Shown in pieces: positions 51,446-59,782 of a stretch of DNA of 64,000 nucleotides. The DNA is from JALYUM01 sp036688685 (GTDB lineage Bacteria; Pseudomonadota; Gammaproteobacteria; Burkholderiales; Burkholderiaceae_D). The translations under genes were made by a program, and so were the position numbers. The DNA lies in the NCBI RefSeq assembly GCF_036688685.1, contig NZ_JAQQPS010000014.1:62001-126000 (forward strand). Reading direction: 5' to 3'. Under the pieces are notes generated by a model. It was not told the origin of the DNA and searched no databases. It saw nothing but the letters and a program-made list of their open reading frames with translations. Every line of letters begins with the position of its first letter. Within the stretch, counting starts at the first letter, position 1.

Positions 51446-51494
51446 GTTGACCCCTGAAGGTATCGATGAAAGGCAATCAGGTTAGCGAGAAAGG

Positions 51495-51543
51495 TATAAA
51501 AAATTTCTAAAAAGGTGAACGGGAACCATAAACGCCGTGTATA
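51495..51543 (-). promoter_or_regulatory. Second kdp-type composite operator, before the ACT-like/porin genes
   Basis: Lower strand: TATACA-5-TTTATG-15-TTTAGA-5-TTTATA, the same spacing as the kdp operator. Without gaps, 51481-51540 matches 50231-50290 at 44 of 60 positions by hand count, including an identical TAAACGCCGTGT and the downstream GTTAGCG block. The boxes lie 50-98 bp before the ATG at 51445. Confidence 0.75.
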
Positions 51544-51556
51544 AAGTGCGCCGATT

Positions 51557-51605
51557 TTTACGTCTCGTTTACGCATCCACCCGCGTTCTTGACAAAGTTT
51601 TTACG
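51557..51605 (+). promoter_or_regulatory. Third composite operator, facing the GNAT-C39/RimK-like operon
   Basis: Upper strand: TTTACG-5-TTTACG-15-TTGACA-5-TTTACG, with identical spacing to the two lower-strand copies. It begins 13 bp from the back-to-back second copy and ends 53 bp before the ATG at 51659. The third box, TTGACA, is also a consensus -35 hexamer. It ties the divergent operon to the same regulator, by inference. Confidence 0.65.
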
Positions 51606-51658
51606 CCTGCCTCTGTACGATTGCCGCAGCGATCAAGCCAGCAATATGGGAACCACAG

Positions 51659-52789
51659 ATGCACGCTGCCACGCCGCAGACACTCAATATTCGGGAAGCA
51701 ACCCCGGACGATATCGCCGCCCTGATGCAGATCGAGGAGCGTAGCTTCAGCTCCGACCGCCTCAGCCGCCGCAGCTTCCGCCATCTGCTCACCGAGGGCA
51801 ATTCGGTCACGCTGGTCGACCAGCTTGGGACCGCCGTGCGCGGCTACATCACCCTGCTGTTTCGCGATGACGTCTCGCTGGCCCGCATCTATTCGATTGC
51901 CACTGCGCCCGATTATCTGGGCCAGGGCGTGGCGGCAGGCTTGCTGGACGCGGCCGAACAATGTGCGCTGGCCCACAACTGCATGGCCATGCGCCTGGAA
52001 ATCCGCAAGGACAATGCGCCGTCCCAGCGCCTGTTCCTGCGCCACGGTTACGCACTGTTCGGCACGCACGACGGCTATTACGAAGACGGCATGGATGCGC
52101 TGCGGTTCGAAAAATCGCTGGCCGCGCACCTGCGCCCGGAATTGGCGCGCACCACCTATTATCGGCAAACGCTCGGTTTTACCTGCGGCGCGTCGTGCCT
52201 GATGATGGCCATGAAAGCCTTCGACCGCTCGCTGGTGCTGGACCGCACGCTGGAACTGCAGATCTGGCGCGAAGCGACCACGATCTACATGACGGCGGGG
52301 CACGGCGGCTGCGGCCCATACGGGCTGGCGCTGGCCGCGCACCGGCGCGGCTTCGCCACCGAGATTTATGTCAATGGCGACGGCGTGCTGTTTCGCGAAT
52401 CGGTGCGCAGCGAAGAAAAGCGCGAGGTGATTACGCTGGTCCATGACGACTTCGTGCGCCAGGTGCATGCCAGCGGTATTGCCGTGCACCACCGCGTGGC
52501 CGGCACGGCGGAGCTGACGCGCTGCTTTGCCAACGGCGGCATTCCGCTGGTGCTCATTTCTACCTGGCGCCTCACGCGCGAGCGCGCGCCGCACTGGGTC
52601 GTCGTCACCGGCAGCGACGAGCGCTACTTTTTTATCCAGGATCCGGACAATGCCAGCGCCCGTCCACCCGAACAGCGCATCAATATGGCCATCATCAAAA
52701 AAGACTTCGAGCGCATGGCGCGCTACGGCCGCAACGCCACCAAGGCGGTGGTGGTGGTCTATCCCCGTGTGCCAGCTCCTTCTATCTGA
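51659..52789 (+). CDS. GNAT acetyltransferase fused to a C39-like peptidase domain
   Basis: A 376-residue two-domain protein. Residues 10-155 are a GNAT N-acetyltransferase with the acetyl-CoA loop YLGQGVAAGLL and the closing RLFLRHGYALFG. Residues 165-370 are a papain-like C39-type domain with probable Gln170, Cys176 (GFTCGASC), His312 (PHWVVV) and Asp328 (IQDPD). This fusion is known to neighbour RimK-like ATP-grasp ligases with an RLAN domain, as here, and has been proposed to make or trim modified peptides. No substrate is known. First gene of the operon. Confidence 0.9.
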   Translation: MHAATPQTLNIREATPDDIAALMQIEERSFSSDRLSRRSFRHLLTEGNSVTLVDQLGTAVRGYITLLFRDDVSLARIYSIATAPDYLGQGVAAGLLDAAEQCALAHNCMAMRLEIRKDNAPSQRLFLRHGYALFGTHDGYYEDGMDALRFEKSLAAHLRPELARTTYYRQTLGFTCGASCLMMAMKAFDRSLVLDRTLELQIWREATTIYMTAGHGGCGPYGLALAAHRRGFATEIYVNGDGVLFRESVRSEEKREVITLVHDDFVRQVHASGIAVHHRVAGTAELTRCFANGGIPLVLISTWRLTRERAPHWVVVTGSDERYFFIQDPDNASARPPEQRINMAIIKKDFERMARYGRNATKAVVVVYPRVPAPSI

Positions 52790-52802
52790 ATCCAAAAAAA
52801 TT

Positions 52803-54344
52803 ATGCGTACCAAACCAACCCCTGCCAAGCCGGCGCCGCGCCTGATCATTGTCGTCGAACAGATGAAGGACTGGCCCGACACGGCCGCGCCGTATCAGAT
52901 CGTGACGGCGGCCCAGTTTCTGGCCTCGAGCGGCCATGCCGCCGCGCCAGGCACCACGGTCATCAACCTGTGCCGCAGCTACAAATACCTGTCGGTGGGT
53001 TACTACTGCTCGCTGCTCGGCGAAGCGCGCGGGCAGGTGGTGCTGCCATCGGTGAAAACCATCAACGACCTGTCGCGCAAGGCCATCTATACCCTCGATA
53101 CGGAAGAACTCGACTTTGTATTGAACCAGTCTCTCGACCATCCCGACCACCGCTTCATGCCAGTTGAGTTTTCGCTCGATATTTATTTCGGCACCACCGA
53201 ATACACGCCACTGGCGCCGCTGGCCCGGCAAATTTTCGAGACCTTCCCGGCGCCGCTGATGCGGGTCGAATTTACGCGCGAGGAGGACTGGAAAATCGGC
53301 GCGATCCGGGTCCAGAATATCAGCACCCTGTCCGACGCGCAGCTGGCGCAAGGCCGCGACGCGCTGCGTACCATCGAGCAGGCGCCCATGCCTGCGGCCG
53401 CGCCGACTAAACCGTACCGCTACCACATCGCCATCCTGCACGATCCGGAAGAAGAGCTCGCGCCCAGCAACCAGCAAGCCTTGAAGGCGTTCATCGACAT
53501 GGGCCGCAAGATGGCCCTCGACGTCACGCTGATCGAAAAGAAGGATTTTTCGCGCCTGGCCGAATTCGATGCGCTGTTCATTCGCGAGACCACGGCCATC
53601 AACCACCATACCTACCTGTTCGCGAAAAAAGCGGAAAGCGAAGGCATGGTCGTCATCGACGACTCGATGTCGATCCTGCGCTGCACCAACAAGGTCTACC
53701 TGGCCGATCTGCTGCGCATGCACGACATTCCCACACCGCGCACGCACACGCTGCAGCGCGCCGACCTGCAGGACATCGGCGCCATCGAGCGCGATATTGG
53801 GTATCCGATGGTGATGAAAATCCCGGATGGCGCGTTTTCGCGCGGCGTGACCAAGGTGGCCAATGCCGAAGAATTTCAGCAGACCGCGACCGCGCTGCTG
53901 AACCAGTCGGCCTTCATCCTGGTGCAGGAATATATGTTCACCGACTTCGACTGGCGCATCGGCGTGTTGAACCGCAAGGCCATCTTCGCCAGCAAATACT
54001 TCATGTCGAAGAACCACTGGCAAATTGCCAAGCGCGATGCGGGCGGCCAGGCCGAATTCGGCGCTGCCAGCGCCGTGCGCCTGGACGAAGTGCCGCCGCA
54101 ATTGCTGGCCCACGCGGTCGCTGCCGCCAACCTGATCGGCGACGGCCTGTATGGCGTCGACATGAAGATGACGGCGCGCGGGCCGGTCGTCATCGAGGTC
54201 AACGACAACCCGAATATCGATGCCGGCAACGAAGACAGCGTGCTGGGCGACGCCATGTACCGCATTGTCCTGGGAGACATCGTGCGCCGCCTCGACCTGG
54301 CCCATGGGCTGGTGGTGCATGTCGAGGAGTGCGCCAGTGAATGA
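52803..54344 (+). CDS. RimK-like ATP-grasp ligase with N-terminal RLAN domain
   Basis: A 513-residue amide ligase. The first 200 residues match the RLAN domain found before some RimK-like enzymes (LIIVVEQMKDWP, NLCRSYKYLSVGYYCSLLGEAR). The ATP-grasp domain covers about 280-505 with YPMVMKIPDGAFSRGV, ILVQEYMFTDFDWRIGVL and the Mg-binding VVIEVNDNPNID. RimK relatives add glutamate or other amino acids to carboxylates. It begins 13 bp after the GNAT-C39 gene and overlaps corA by 8 bp. Product unknown. Confidence 0.92.
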   Translation: MRTKPTPAKPAPRLIIVVEQMKDWPDTAAPYQIVTAAQFLASSGHAAAPGTTVINLCRSYKYLSVGYYCSLLGEARGQVVLPSVKTINDLSRKAIYTLDTEELDFVLNQSLDHPDHRFMPVEFSLDIYFGTTEYTPLAPLARQIFETFPAPLMRVEFTREEDWKIGAIRVQNISTLSDAQLAQGRDALRTIEQAPMPAAAPTKPYRYHIAILHDPEEELAPSNQQALKAFIDMGRKMALDVTLIEKKDFSRLAEFDALFIRETTAINHHTYLFAKKAESEGMVVIDDSMSILRCTNKVYLADLLRMHDIPTPRTHTLQRADLQDIGAIERDIGYPMVMKIPDGAFSRGVTKVANAEEFQQTATALLNQSAFILVQEYMFTDFDWRIGVLNRKAIFASKYFMSKNHWQIAKRDAGGQAEFGAASAVRLDEVPPQLLAHAVAAANLIGDGLYGVDMKMTARGPVVIEVNDNPNIDAGNEDSVLGDAMYRIVLGDIVRRLDLAHGLVVHVEECASE

Positions 54345-55317
54345 GGTTGCCGCGCGCGTGAACTGCTCGGTGTACAGGAAAGGCATCAAGCTCGAAGACA
54401 TTCCGATCGACGATATCAGCGAAGCGCTGGAAGAAGACGACACCTTTGTCTGGCTCGGCCTGGTCGAGCCGGACAAAGAATTGATGCAGCACGTGCAGGC
54501 AGAATTCGACCTGCACGACCTGGCTGTGGAAGACGCCCAGAACGCGCATCAGCGTCCGAAAATCGAGGAATATGGCGACACCCTGTTCGTGGTGCTGCAT
54601 ACGGTGTCGCTGGCCGGGCAGACCATCCACTTCGGCGAAACGCACGTGTTTGTCGGACCGCGCTTCGTCATCACGGTGCGCCATGGCAAGTCGAGTGGCT
54701 ATGCGTCGGTGCGCAAGCATACCGAAAGCATGCCTGCGCGCCTGGCGACGGGACCGGGCTATGTGCTGTACTCGATCATCGATTTCATCGTCGACCATTA
54801 CCAGCCGTGCATGGATACCTTGCAGTACCGGTTTCGCCAGGTCGAAAAAGATCTGTTCCTGCCCAATCCGCCCTCGGACAACCTGGAAGAGTTCTACAAC
54901 CTGAAAAACGAGCTGCTCTCGGTCCACGCGGCGGCGGCGCCGCTGACCGACATCTGCACGCAGCTGCTGCGCTTTCACAGCGACATCATCCCGAATGAAA
55001 ACCGTATTTATTATCGCGACATTCTCGACCACGTCGCGCGCGTGACCGATACCGCCGACCGGATCAGCGAAATGATCAATGCCGCCATGCAGGTGGCGCT
55101 GGCGCAGGTGACGATTCGCCAGAACGACGTGGTCAAGCGCCTGGCAGGGTGGGGCGCGATTCTCGCCGTGCCGACGATGGTGTTCAGCCTGTACGGCATG
55201 AATTTCAGGTTCATGCCCGAACTGGCGTGGCGCTGGAGTTATCCGGTGGTGATGCTGGGGATTTTTACTGGCAGTGTCCTGCTGCACAGGCGCCTGAAGC
55301 GTCTTGGCTGGCTATGA
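54337..55317 (+). CDS. corA: CorA-family magnesium/divalent cation channel
   Basis: A 326-residue pentameric channel subunit: acidic N-terminal domain (about 1-250, IDDISEALEEDD), the long stalk helix, then two C-terminal spans separated by the GMN signature (SLYGMNFRF). The start is GTG at 54337, with GAGGAG seven bases before, overlapping the RimK-like gene; GTG at 54358 is possible. The basic C-terminus (HRRLKRLGWL) is typical. Operon membership suggests ion adjustment together with the ligase. Confidence 0.93.
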   Translation: MNEVAARVNCSVYRKGIKLEDIPIDDISEALEEDDTFVWLGLVEPDKELMQHVQAEFDLHDLAVEDAQNAHQRPKIEEYGDTLFVVLHTVSLAGQTIHFGETHVFVGPRFVITVRHGKSSGYASVRKHTESMPARLATGPGYVLYSIIDFIVDHYQPCMDTLQYRFRQVEKDLFLPNPPSDNLEEFYNLKNELLSVHAAAAPLTDICTQLLRFHSDIIPNENRIYYRDILDHVARVTDTADRISEMINAAMQVALAQVTIRQNDVVKRLAGWGAILAVPTMVFSLYGMNFRFMPELAWRWSYPVVMLGIFTGSVLLHRRLKRLGWL

Positions 55318-56027
55318 ATCCCAGCAACTTCCTTCCCGGCCTCTGCAAGGGCTTGATGGGCGGCTTGCTGGGCCTGGACGGCGCGCTGCGCGTGCCCTGC
55401 CTGGCCGAACCGCGCCCGTCCGAGGCCATCGTGCTGCGCCATGCGACCGGCCTGGTGGTGGTCGCAGCGGCGTGGCTGTGGCGCGCCACCATCGTCCCGC
55501 TCGAGGTACTGGCAAACCACCTTGATGTGGTCCTGTGCCTGCTCGCGGGCAGCCTGGCCGGCGCTACACAGAGGCAGCGCGAGTGGCGCGCGTCCCTGGT
55601 CGTGCTGGCCGCGCTGGGACTGCTGATCCTCGCCTTGCCGGCGCATGTATGGGGTGTGGTGGCCGGCGTCGCCATTGGGATGGTGATGGGATGCGCCGCG
55701 GGCGCCGCCTTGCTGCTGGTGCCGGCCATCGTGTTGTTGTACGGCATGGAGATCAAGGTGGCGGGCAGCCTGGCGCTGATGGTGTGTGCGCCGCTGCTGG
55801 CGACGGGACTGTTGCGCCAACCCGCGCCGTGGATGCTGCTGCGCCAACAACAAGACCAGTTGCTGGCGCTGGCGTGCGGCGCCGCGGCAGGTGCCTCGCT
55901 CGGCGTGCTGGTGCTGGGATGGCTGCCGTCGCATAGCGTCATAACGCTGGTCGAGGCGCTGCTTGTTTATGCCGCGTTTATCAATTTCAGCGCATTCTTT
56001 ACAAAATTTTTGCATGCGAAAAGCTAA
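55314..56027 (+). CDS. TauE/SafE-like (TSUP) membrane protein
   Basis: A 237-residue polytopic protein with six to seven spans, starting in the corA stop codon (ATGA). The repeat pattern resembles the TauE/SafE sulfite/organic anion exporters (GLLGLDGALRVPC; a second half GAAAGASLGVLVLGWLP), although it is short and the match is moderate. Probably the fourth gene of the operon beginning at 51659. Substrate unknown. Confidence 0.65.
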   Translation: MNPSNFLPGLCKGLMGGLLGLDGALRVPCLAEPRPSEAIVLRHATGLVVVAAAWLWRATIVPLEVLANHLDVVLCLLAGSLAGATQRQREWRASLVVLAALGLLILALPAHVWGVVAGVAIGMVMGCAAGAALLLVPAIVLLYGMEIKVAGSLALMVCAPLLATGLLRQPAPWMLLRQQQDQLLALACGAAAGASLGVLVLGWLPSHSVITLVEALLVYAAFINFSAFFTKFLHAKS

Positions 56028-56059
56028 GCTGTCCGTTCGATTTATTCAGTACTTCAAAC

Positions 56060-56212
56060 ATGTATTCGACAAGGTATGGCAAGCCCGAACGCCGCCGGCT
56101 TGGGCGCTGGCGGCGAGCGTGGCATCGCGCGTTCTGGCTTGCCGAGCTGGCTGCCATCGTGCTGGTCTGGTACTACGCGGTCACCCTGATGCTGGCCGAG
56201 GGCTTGTTGTGA
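56060..56212 (+). CDS. Small basic single-span membrane ORF
   Basis: A 50-residue frame: a strongly basic N-terminus (KPERRRLGRWRRAWHR) followed by one hydrophobic helix (AELAAIVLVWYYAVTLML). Its stop overlaps the GTG start of the following GNAT gene (GTGA), so they may be translationally coupled. No strong ribosome binding site is evident (TACTTCAAAC before ATG). Not recognised; plausible as a real small membrane protein. Confidence 0.5.
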   Translation: MYSTRYGKPERRRLGRWRRAWHRAFWLAELAAIVLVWYYAVTLMLAEGLL

Positions 56213-56772
56213 CGGCCCGGCGACCGAATAGCGCCTGCGCGCTGACCGGCGCACGGGTGGCGTTGCGCCAGCTCGACAGCGGCGACGCGGCCGACCTGCT
56301 GGCCTTGTACGCGGACCCGGAAGTGATGCGCTACTGGAGCCACGCACCGTGGACATCAATCGACCAGGCCCGCTCCGCCATCGCCGAAGCGCGCGCGGAC
56401 TACCGCACCGGGGCCAGCCTGCACTACGCGATCGCGCACCGGGAAACCGGCGCATTGATCGGCTGCTGCGCCTTGTATGCATTCTCCAGGCAGAACCGCA
56501 GCGCCAGCGTCGGCTACATGCTGGCCAAGGCGCACCGGGGCCACGGCTATCTGCGCGAAGCGCTGGTTTTGCTGCTCGATCACGGCTTCGATGCCCGCAG
56601 TCTGAATCGGGTCGAAGCGGAAGTGAGCCTGCACAACACCGGATCCTGCATGGTGCTGGCGCGCATGGGATTTCAGGTCGAGGGCTGCATGCGCGAGCAT
56701 TGGATCGTCTCCGGCATCAGGCATGACACGGTGGCATACGGCTTGCTGCGGGCCGACTGGCGCTGCGGCTAA
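56209..56772 (+). CDS. GNAT-family N-acetyltransferase (RimJ-like)
   Basis: A 187-residue acetyltransferase of the RimJ/RimL-like type: VALRQLDSGDAADLLALYADPEVMRYW at the start, the acetyl-CoA-binding KAHRGHGYLREAL, and the NRVEAEVSLHNTGSCMVLARMGFQVEG segment. The start is taken as GTG at 56209, which overlaps the small membrane ORF stop; upstream frame sequence is not GNAT-like. Targets are usually N-terminal residues or small amines; here unknown. Confidence 0.85.
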   Translation: MTARRPNSACALTGARVALRQLDSGDAADLLALYADPEVMRYWSHAPWTSIDQARSAIAEARADYRTGASLHYAIAHRETGALIGCCALYAFSRQNRSASVGYMLAKAHRGHGYLREALVLLLDHGFDARSLNRVEAEVSLHNTGSCMVLARMGFQVEGCMREHWIVSGIRHDTVAYGLLRADWRCG

Positions 56773-56806
56773 AACATCCGCGAGCAGACCGACGCATATT
56801 ATTAAG

Positions 56807-56835
56807 TTGACCGACCAGTCACTCTCTTATATAGT
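56807..56835 (+). promoter_or_regulatory. Promoter with TetR-type operator
   Basis: TTGACC (-35, 56807-56812) and TATAGT (-10, 56830-56835) are separated by 17 bp. The partial palindrome TGAC-N6-GTCA (56808-56821) covers the -35 box and spacer, in good position for autorepression by the TetR protein encoded 27 bp downstream. Confidence 0.7.
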
Positions 56836-56861
56836 CCTGTCCAGAGAACAGGAGTCCCGCC

Positions 56862-57428
56862 ATGGCACGACCGAGAAGTGATGAGAAGCGCAACGCCATC
56901 ATGGCCGCGGCAATCAGGATCATCGCCGCGCAGGGATTGGGTGCGTCGACCGCCAGCATCGCGAAAGAGGCCGGCGTGTCGAATGGCGCCTTGTTCACGT
57001 ATTTCGAAACCAAGTCGGCACTGCTGAACGAACTTTATCTGCACATCAAAGGCGACATGGCGCAGGCGACCATGACCGACCTGCCGTTCGAGGCCGACCT
57101 GCGCGGCCAGATGCTGCATGTCTGGAACCGCTGGGTGCAGTGGGCCCAGGCCCATCCGCAGCAGCGCAGGGCCCTGGCCGAGCTGTCCGTCTCGCACGAG
57201 CTGACCGCGGCCACGCGCGACGCGGCCAGCCAGTCGTATGCCGGCATCGCCACGCTGCTCGAGCGCAGCCGTGCGCATGGCGTCCTGCGCGATGCGCCGC
57301 TGATGTTTGTCGGCTCGCTGGTCGTGGGCCTGCTCGATGCAACGGTTGACTACATGGCGCGCGATGCGGCCAACGCACCCACGCACGCCGCCGCCGGTTT
57401 CGCAGCCCTATGGCGCATGCTCGGCTGA
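56862..57428 (+). CDS. TetR-family transcriptional regulator
   Basis: A 188-residue repressor with the N-terminal TetR helix-turn-helix (about 8-54: AIRIIAAQGLGASTASIAKEAGVSNGALFTYFETKSALLNELY) and an all-helical ligand domain. Palindromic sites lie in its own promoter and, as a half-site, before the next gene. It likely represses itself and the downstream MBL-fold gene, 38 bp away. Ligand unknown. Confidence 0.93.
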   Translation: MARPRSDEKRNAIMAAAIRIIAAQGLGASTASIAKEAGVSNGALFTYFETKSALLNELYLHIKGDMAQATMTDLPFEADLRGQMLHVWNRWVQWAQAHPQQRRALAELSVSHELTAATRDAASQSYAGIATLLERSRAHGVLRDAPLMFVGSLVVGLLDATVDYMARDAANAPTHAAAGFAALWRMLG

Positions 57429-57446
57429 TTTTTTTAACGAATTAAA

Positions 57447-57457
57447 AGAGTGACTGG
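57447..57457 (-). promoter_or_regulatory. Inverted copy of the TetR operator half
   Basis: AGAGTGACTGG is the exact reverse complement of CCAGTCACTCT at 56815-56825 in the TetR promoter. It lies 10 bp before the ATG of the MBL-fold gene, so bound repressor would block it. Eleven matching bases are unlikely by chance at this distance. Confidence 0.5.
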
Positions 57458-57466
57458 ACACACATC

Positions 57467-58597
57467 ATGAGTAATCGACAACGCTGGGTGGTCTCGGTCA
57501 CGCAATCCTCTGTGGCGCCCAGGCACGGTCGCCTGGTCCTTCTCACTGCAGTCCTCTTTCTGGTACTCATCATGTCCTTATTCACTGCTCAGGCAGCGCC
57601 GACAGCCGAACCATCGTCGCCCCAGTTCCGCGACGGTAAATTCCGCAATCCCGTCCCGATGCACAAACAAAGTGCAGCCGAGATAGCCCGCCTGATGTGG
57701 ACCTTCGTGTTTAACAAGCCGGCCGGCACCATCCCGACCCAGGCCATCCCGGTGCGGGCTTTGAGCCGGAGCGCGCTGCTGGCGGCGCCCGACAAGTCGC
57801 TGTTTCGCCTGGGCCATTCGACCATGCTGATCAAGCTGGGCGGCGAGTTTTACCTGACCGATCCGGTGTTCTCGAAGCGCGCCTCGCCAGTGCAATGGGC
57901 CGGCCCGGCACGCTTCCACGAGGCGCCGATCACGATCGCCGAATTGCCGGACATCAAGGCTGTGATCCTGTCGCATGACCACTACGATCACCTCGACCAT
58001 GCCACCGTCCTGGCGCTGGCCGCGAAGACGCAATACTTCCTGGCGCCGCTGGGCGTGGGCCAGCGCCTGCGCGACTGGGGCATCGATGGCGCCAAAGTGC
58101 GCGAGTTCGACTGGTGGCAGGAAGCGGTCATCGACGGCACCCGTTTTGCGGCCACGCCAGCGCAGCATTTTTCCGGACGTGGCCTCGGCGACGGCAATTC
58201 GACGCTGTGGGCATCCTGGGTGATCATGCACGACGGCCTGCGCCTGTTCTTCAGCGGCGACACCGGCTACTTTGCCGGTTTCAAGGAAATTGGCGCCAAG
58301 TACGGGCCGTTCGACGTGGCGCTGATGGAAACGGGTGCCTACGACAAGCAATGGGCCGACATCCACATGCAGCCGGAAGAGACCCTGCAAGCCTTCCTCG
58401 ACCTGCAGGGCAAGTGGCTGGTTCCCATGCATAACGGCACCTTCGACCTGGGCCTGCACCGCTGGCAGGAACCGTTCGAACGCATTTCAGTATTGGCCAG
58501 CAAGCACGAGGTGGCGATGGCGACGCCTGAAATGGGCGAGCGCCTGGATTTGACACAGCCGCAGCCCGGAACACCGTGGTGGCGCGATTTGAAATAA
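57467..58597 (+). CDS. Membrane-anchored metallo-beta-lactamase-fold hydrolase (NAPE-PLD-like)
   Basis: A 376-residue hydrolase with an N-terminal span or signal (about 22-43) and the metallo-beta-lactamase fold. Zinc ligands: His170, His172, Asp174, His175 (SHDHYDHLD), His234 (PAQHFSGR), Asp265 (SGDTGYF) and His322 (PMHNGTFDL). LGHSTMLI and DPVFSKRASPVQW fit the group related to N-acyl-phosphatidylethanolamine phospholipase D and UlaG. It probably acts on a periplasmic or lipid substrate. Probably controlled by the TetR gene before it. Confidence 0.9.
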   Translation: MSNRQRWVVSVTQSSVAPRHGRLVLLTAVLFLVLIMSLFTAQAAPTAEPSSPQFRDGKFRNPVPMHKQSAAEIARLMWTFVFNKPAGTIPTQAIPVRALSRSALLAAPDKSLFRLGHSTMLIKLGGEFYLTDPVFSKRASPVQWAGPARFHEAPITIAELPDIKAVILSHDHYDHLDHATVLALAAKTQYFLAPLGVGQRLRDWGIDGAKVREFDWWQEAVIDGTRFAATPAQHFSGRGLGDGNSTLWASWVIMHDGLRLFFSGDTGYFAGFKEIGAKYGPFDVALMETGAYDKQWADIHMQPEETLQAFLDLQGKWLVPMHNGTFDLGLHRWQEPFERISVLASKHEVAMATPEMGERLDLTQPQPGTPWWRDLK

Positions 58598-58598
58598 C

Positions 58599-59771
58599 TT
58601 AAAGACTGGCCAGATTGCGCATCAGGTAGCTGTTGAACATCGGAACCGTAAATGCGATGTCGCCGTGGGACGGGCTGTAAATCATCCCCTTGGCGATGAT
58701 CTGCGCGCGCCGCGGTCCCAGCGCCTGGGCGGTTTCACCCAGTGCATCGGCCACGTCACCTGAGCGGTACGGGCCATCGCCGAGCCTGGCCATCGCCACG
58801 ACGTATTCGCGTTCCTTTGGCGTGAGCCGGTCGAAGCGCACCTTGAAAAAACCGGCATCGAGCCGCCGCAGCGTTTTGGGCTCGGCCTGGCGCGCGTCCT
58901 GCAGCGTGATGGTCGTGCCAGTGGCGACGTTCCACGCTTGATGGCCCCATTCCTGCAAAAAATAGGGATAGCCCTGGGTCTTGATGAAAATTTCGGCGAG
59001 CGCGTCCTCATCGATCGCGGCACCTTCTCCCTGGACCGGCTGCCGGATCGCCTCCTTTGCATCGGCTTCCGGCAAGGCGCCGACCTCCGGATAGTGAAAC
59101 AAGCGTTCCGCATACGATTTCGCATCACCCGACAAGGCCGCCACCTGCGGCAGTCCGGCGCCAAAAAACAGGACTGGCAGCCTGGCCTGGTTGATCTTGT
59201 GCAGCGCCACGATCAGGGCGGCCAGGTCCTTCTGACGCAGATACTGCACTTCATCGATCAGCAGCGTCCACGCCTTCCCGGCCGCCCTGGCCGCTTCGCC
59301 GATGCGCACGAACAGTTCCGGCAGATCGTTGTCCAGGTCGCCGCTATCGGCAATGCCAGCCTCGGGCTCGACGGCAATCGAGGTGTCGCCGTACTCGATC
59401 TTGAACGCGGCAGCGAAGGAACGCAGTGCGCGCATCGCTTCGTGCGCCTTGGCTTTGGCGTGTTCGGCCAGCGACAGCTTGCGCAGCGCCAGGTGTACGC
59501 GTGGCAGCAATTGTTCCGCAAGAGATTTGCCTTCGGGCGCTTCGATGAAGGTGGTGATGTGGGCATGGTCCTGCGCAATGCCTTCGACGGCATTGAGCAG
59601 GACGGTCTTGCCCACGCCGCGCAAGCCCAGGAACAGCTGGGAGCGACTCGATTTGCAGAGCAGCGCGCGTTCGATGGCAACGCGCGCGTCGTCCAGGATG
59701 GCCTGGCGACCGGCCAGTTCGGGCGGGTGGCTGCCGGCGCCGGGTGCAAACGGATTTCTGACGGGATCCAT
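58599..59771 (-). CDS. Orphan AAA-type ATP-binding protein
   Basis: A 390-residue P-loop ATPase of the archaeal-ATPase/ORC-like group: Walker A GLRGVGKT (49-56), Walker B LLIDE (170-174), a helical lid (YPEVGALPEADAKEAIRQP) and a C-terminal winged-helix-like region (LTPKEREYVVAMARLGDGPYRSGDVADAL). There is no partner nuclease, toxin or transposase gene beside it. Such stand-alone proteins are widespread but mostly without known function. It is convergent with the MBL gene, one base apart. Confidence 0.85.
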   Translation of the reverse strand: MDPVRNPFAPGAGSHPPELAGRQAILDDARVAIERALLCKSSRSQLFLGLRGVGKTVLLNAVEGIAQDHAHITTFIEAPEGKSLAEQLLPRVHLALRKLSLAEHAKAKAHEAMRALRSFAAAFKIEYGDTSIAVEPEAGIADSGDLDNDLPELFVRIGEAARAAGKAWTLLIDEVQYLRQKDLAALIVALHKINQARLPVLFFGAGLPQVAALSGDAKSYAERLFHYPEVGALPEADAKEAIRQPVQGEGAAIDEDALAEIFIKTQGYPYFLQEWGHQAWNVATGTTITLQDARQAEPKTLRRLDAGFFKVRFDRLTPKEREYVVAMARLGDGPYRSGDVADALGETAQALGPRRAQIIAKGMIYSPSHGDIAFTVPMFNSYLMRNLASL

Positions 59772-59782
59772 AATCTATCCAC

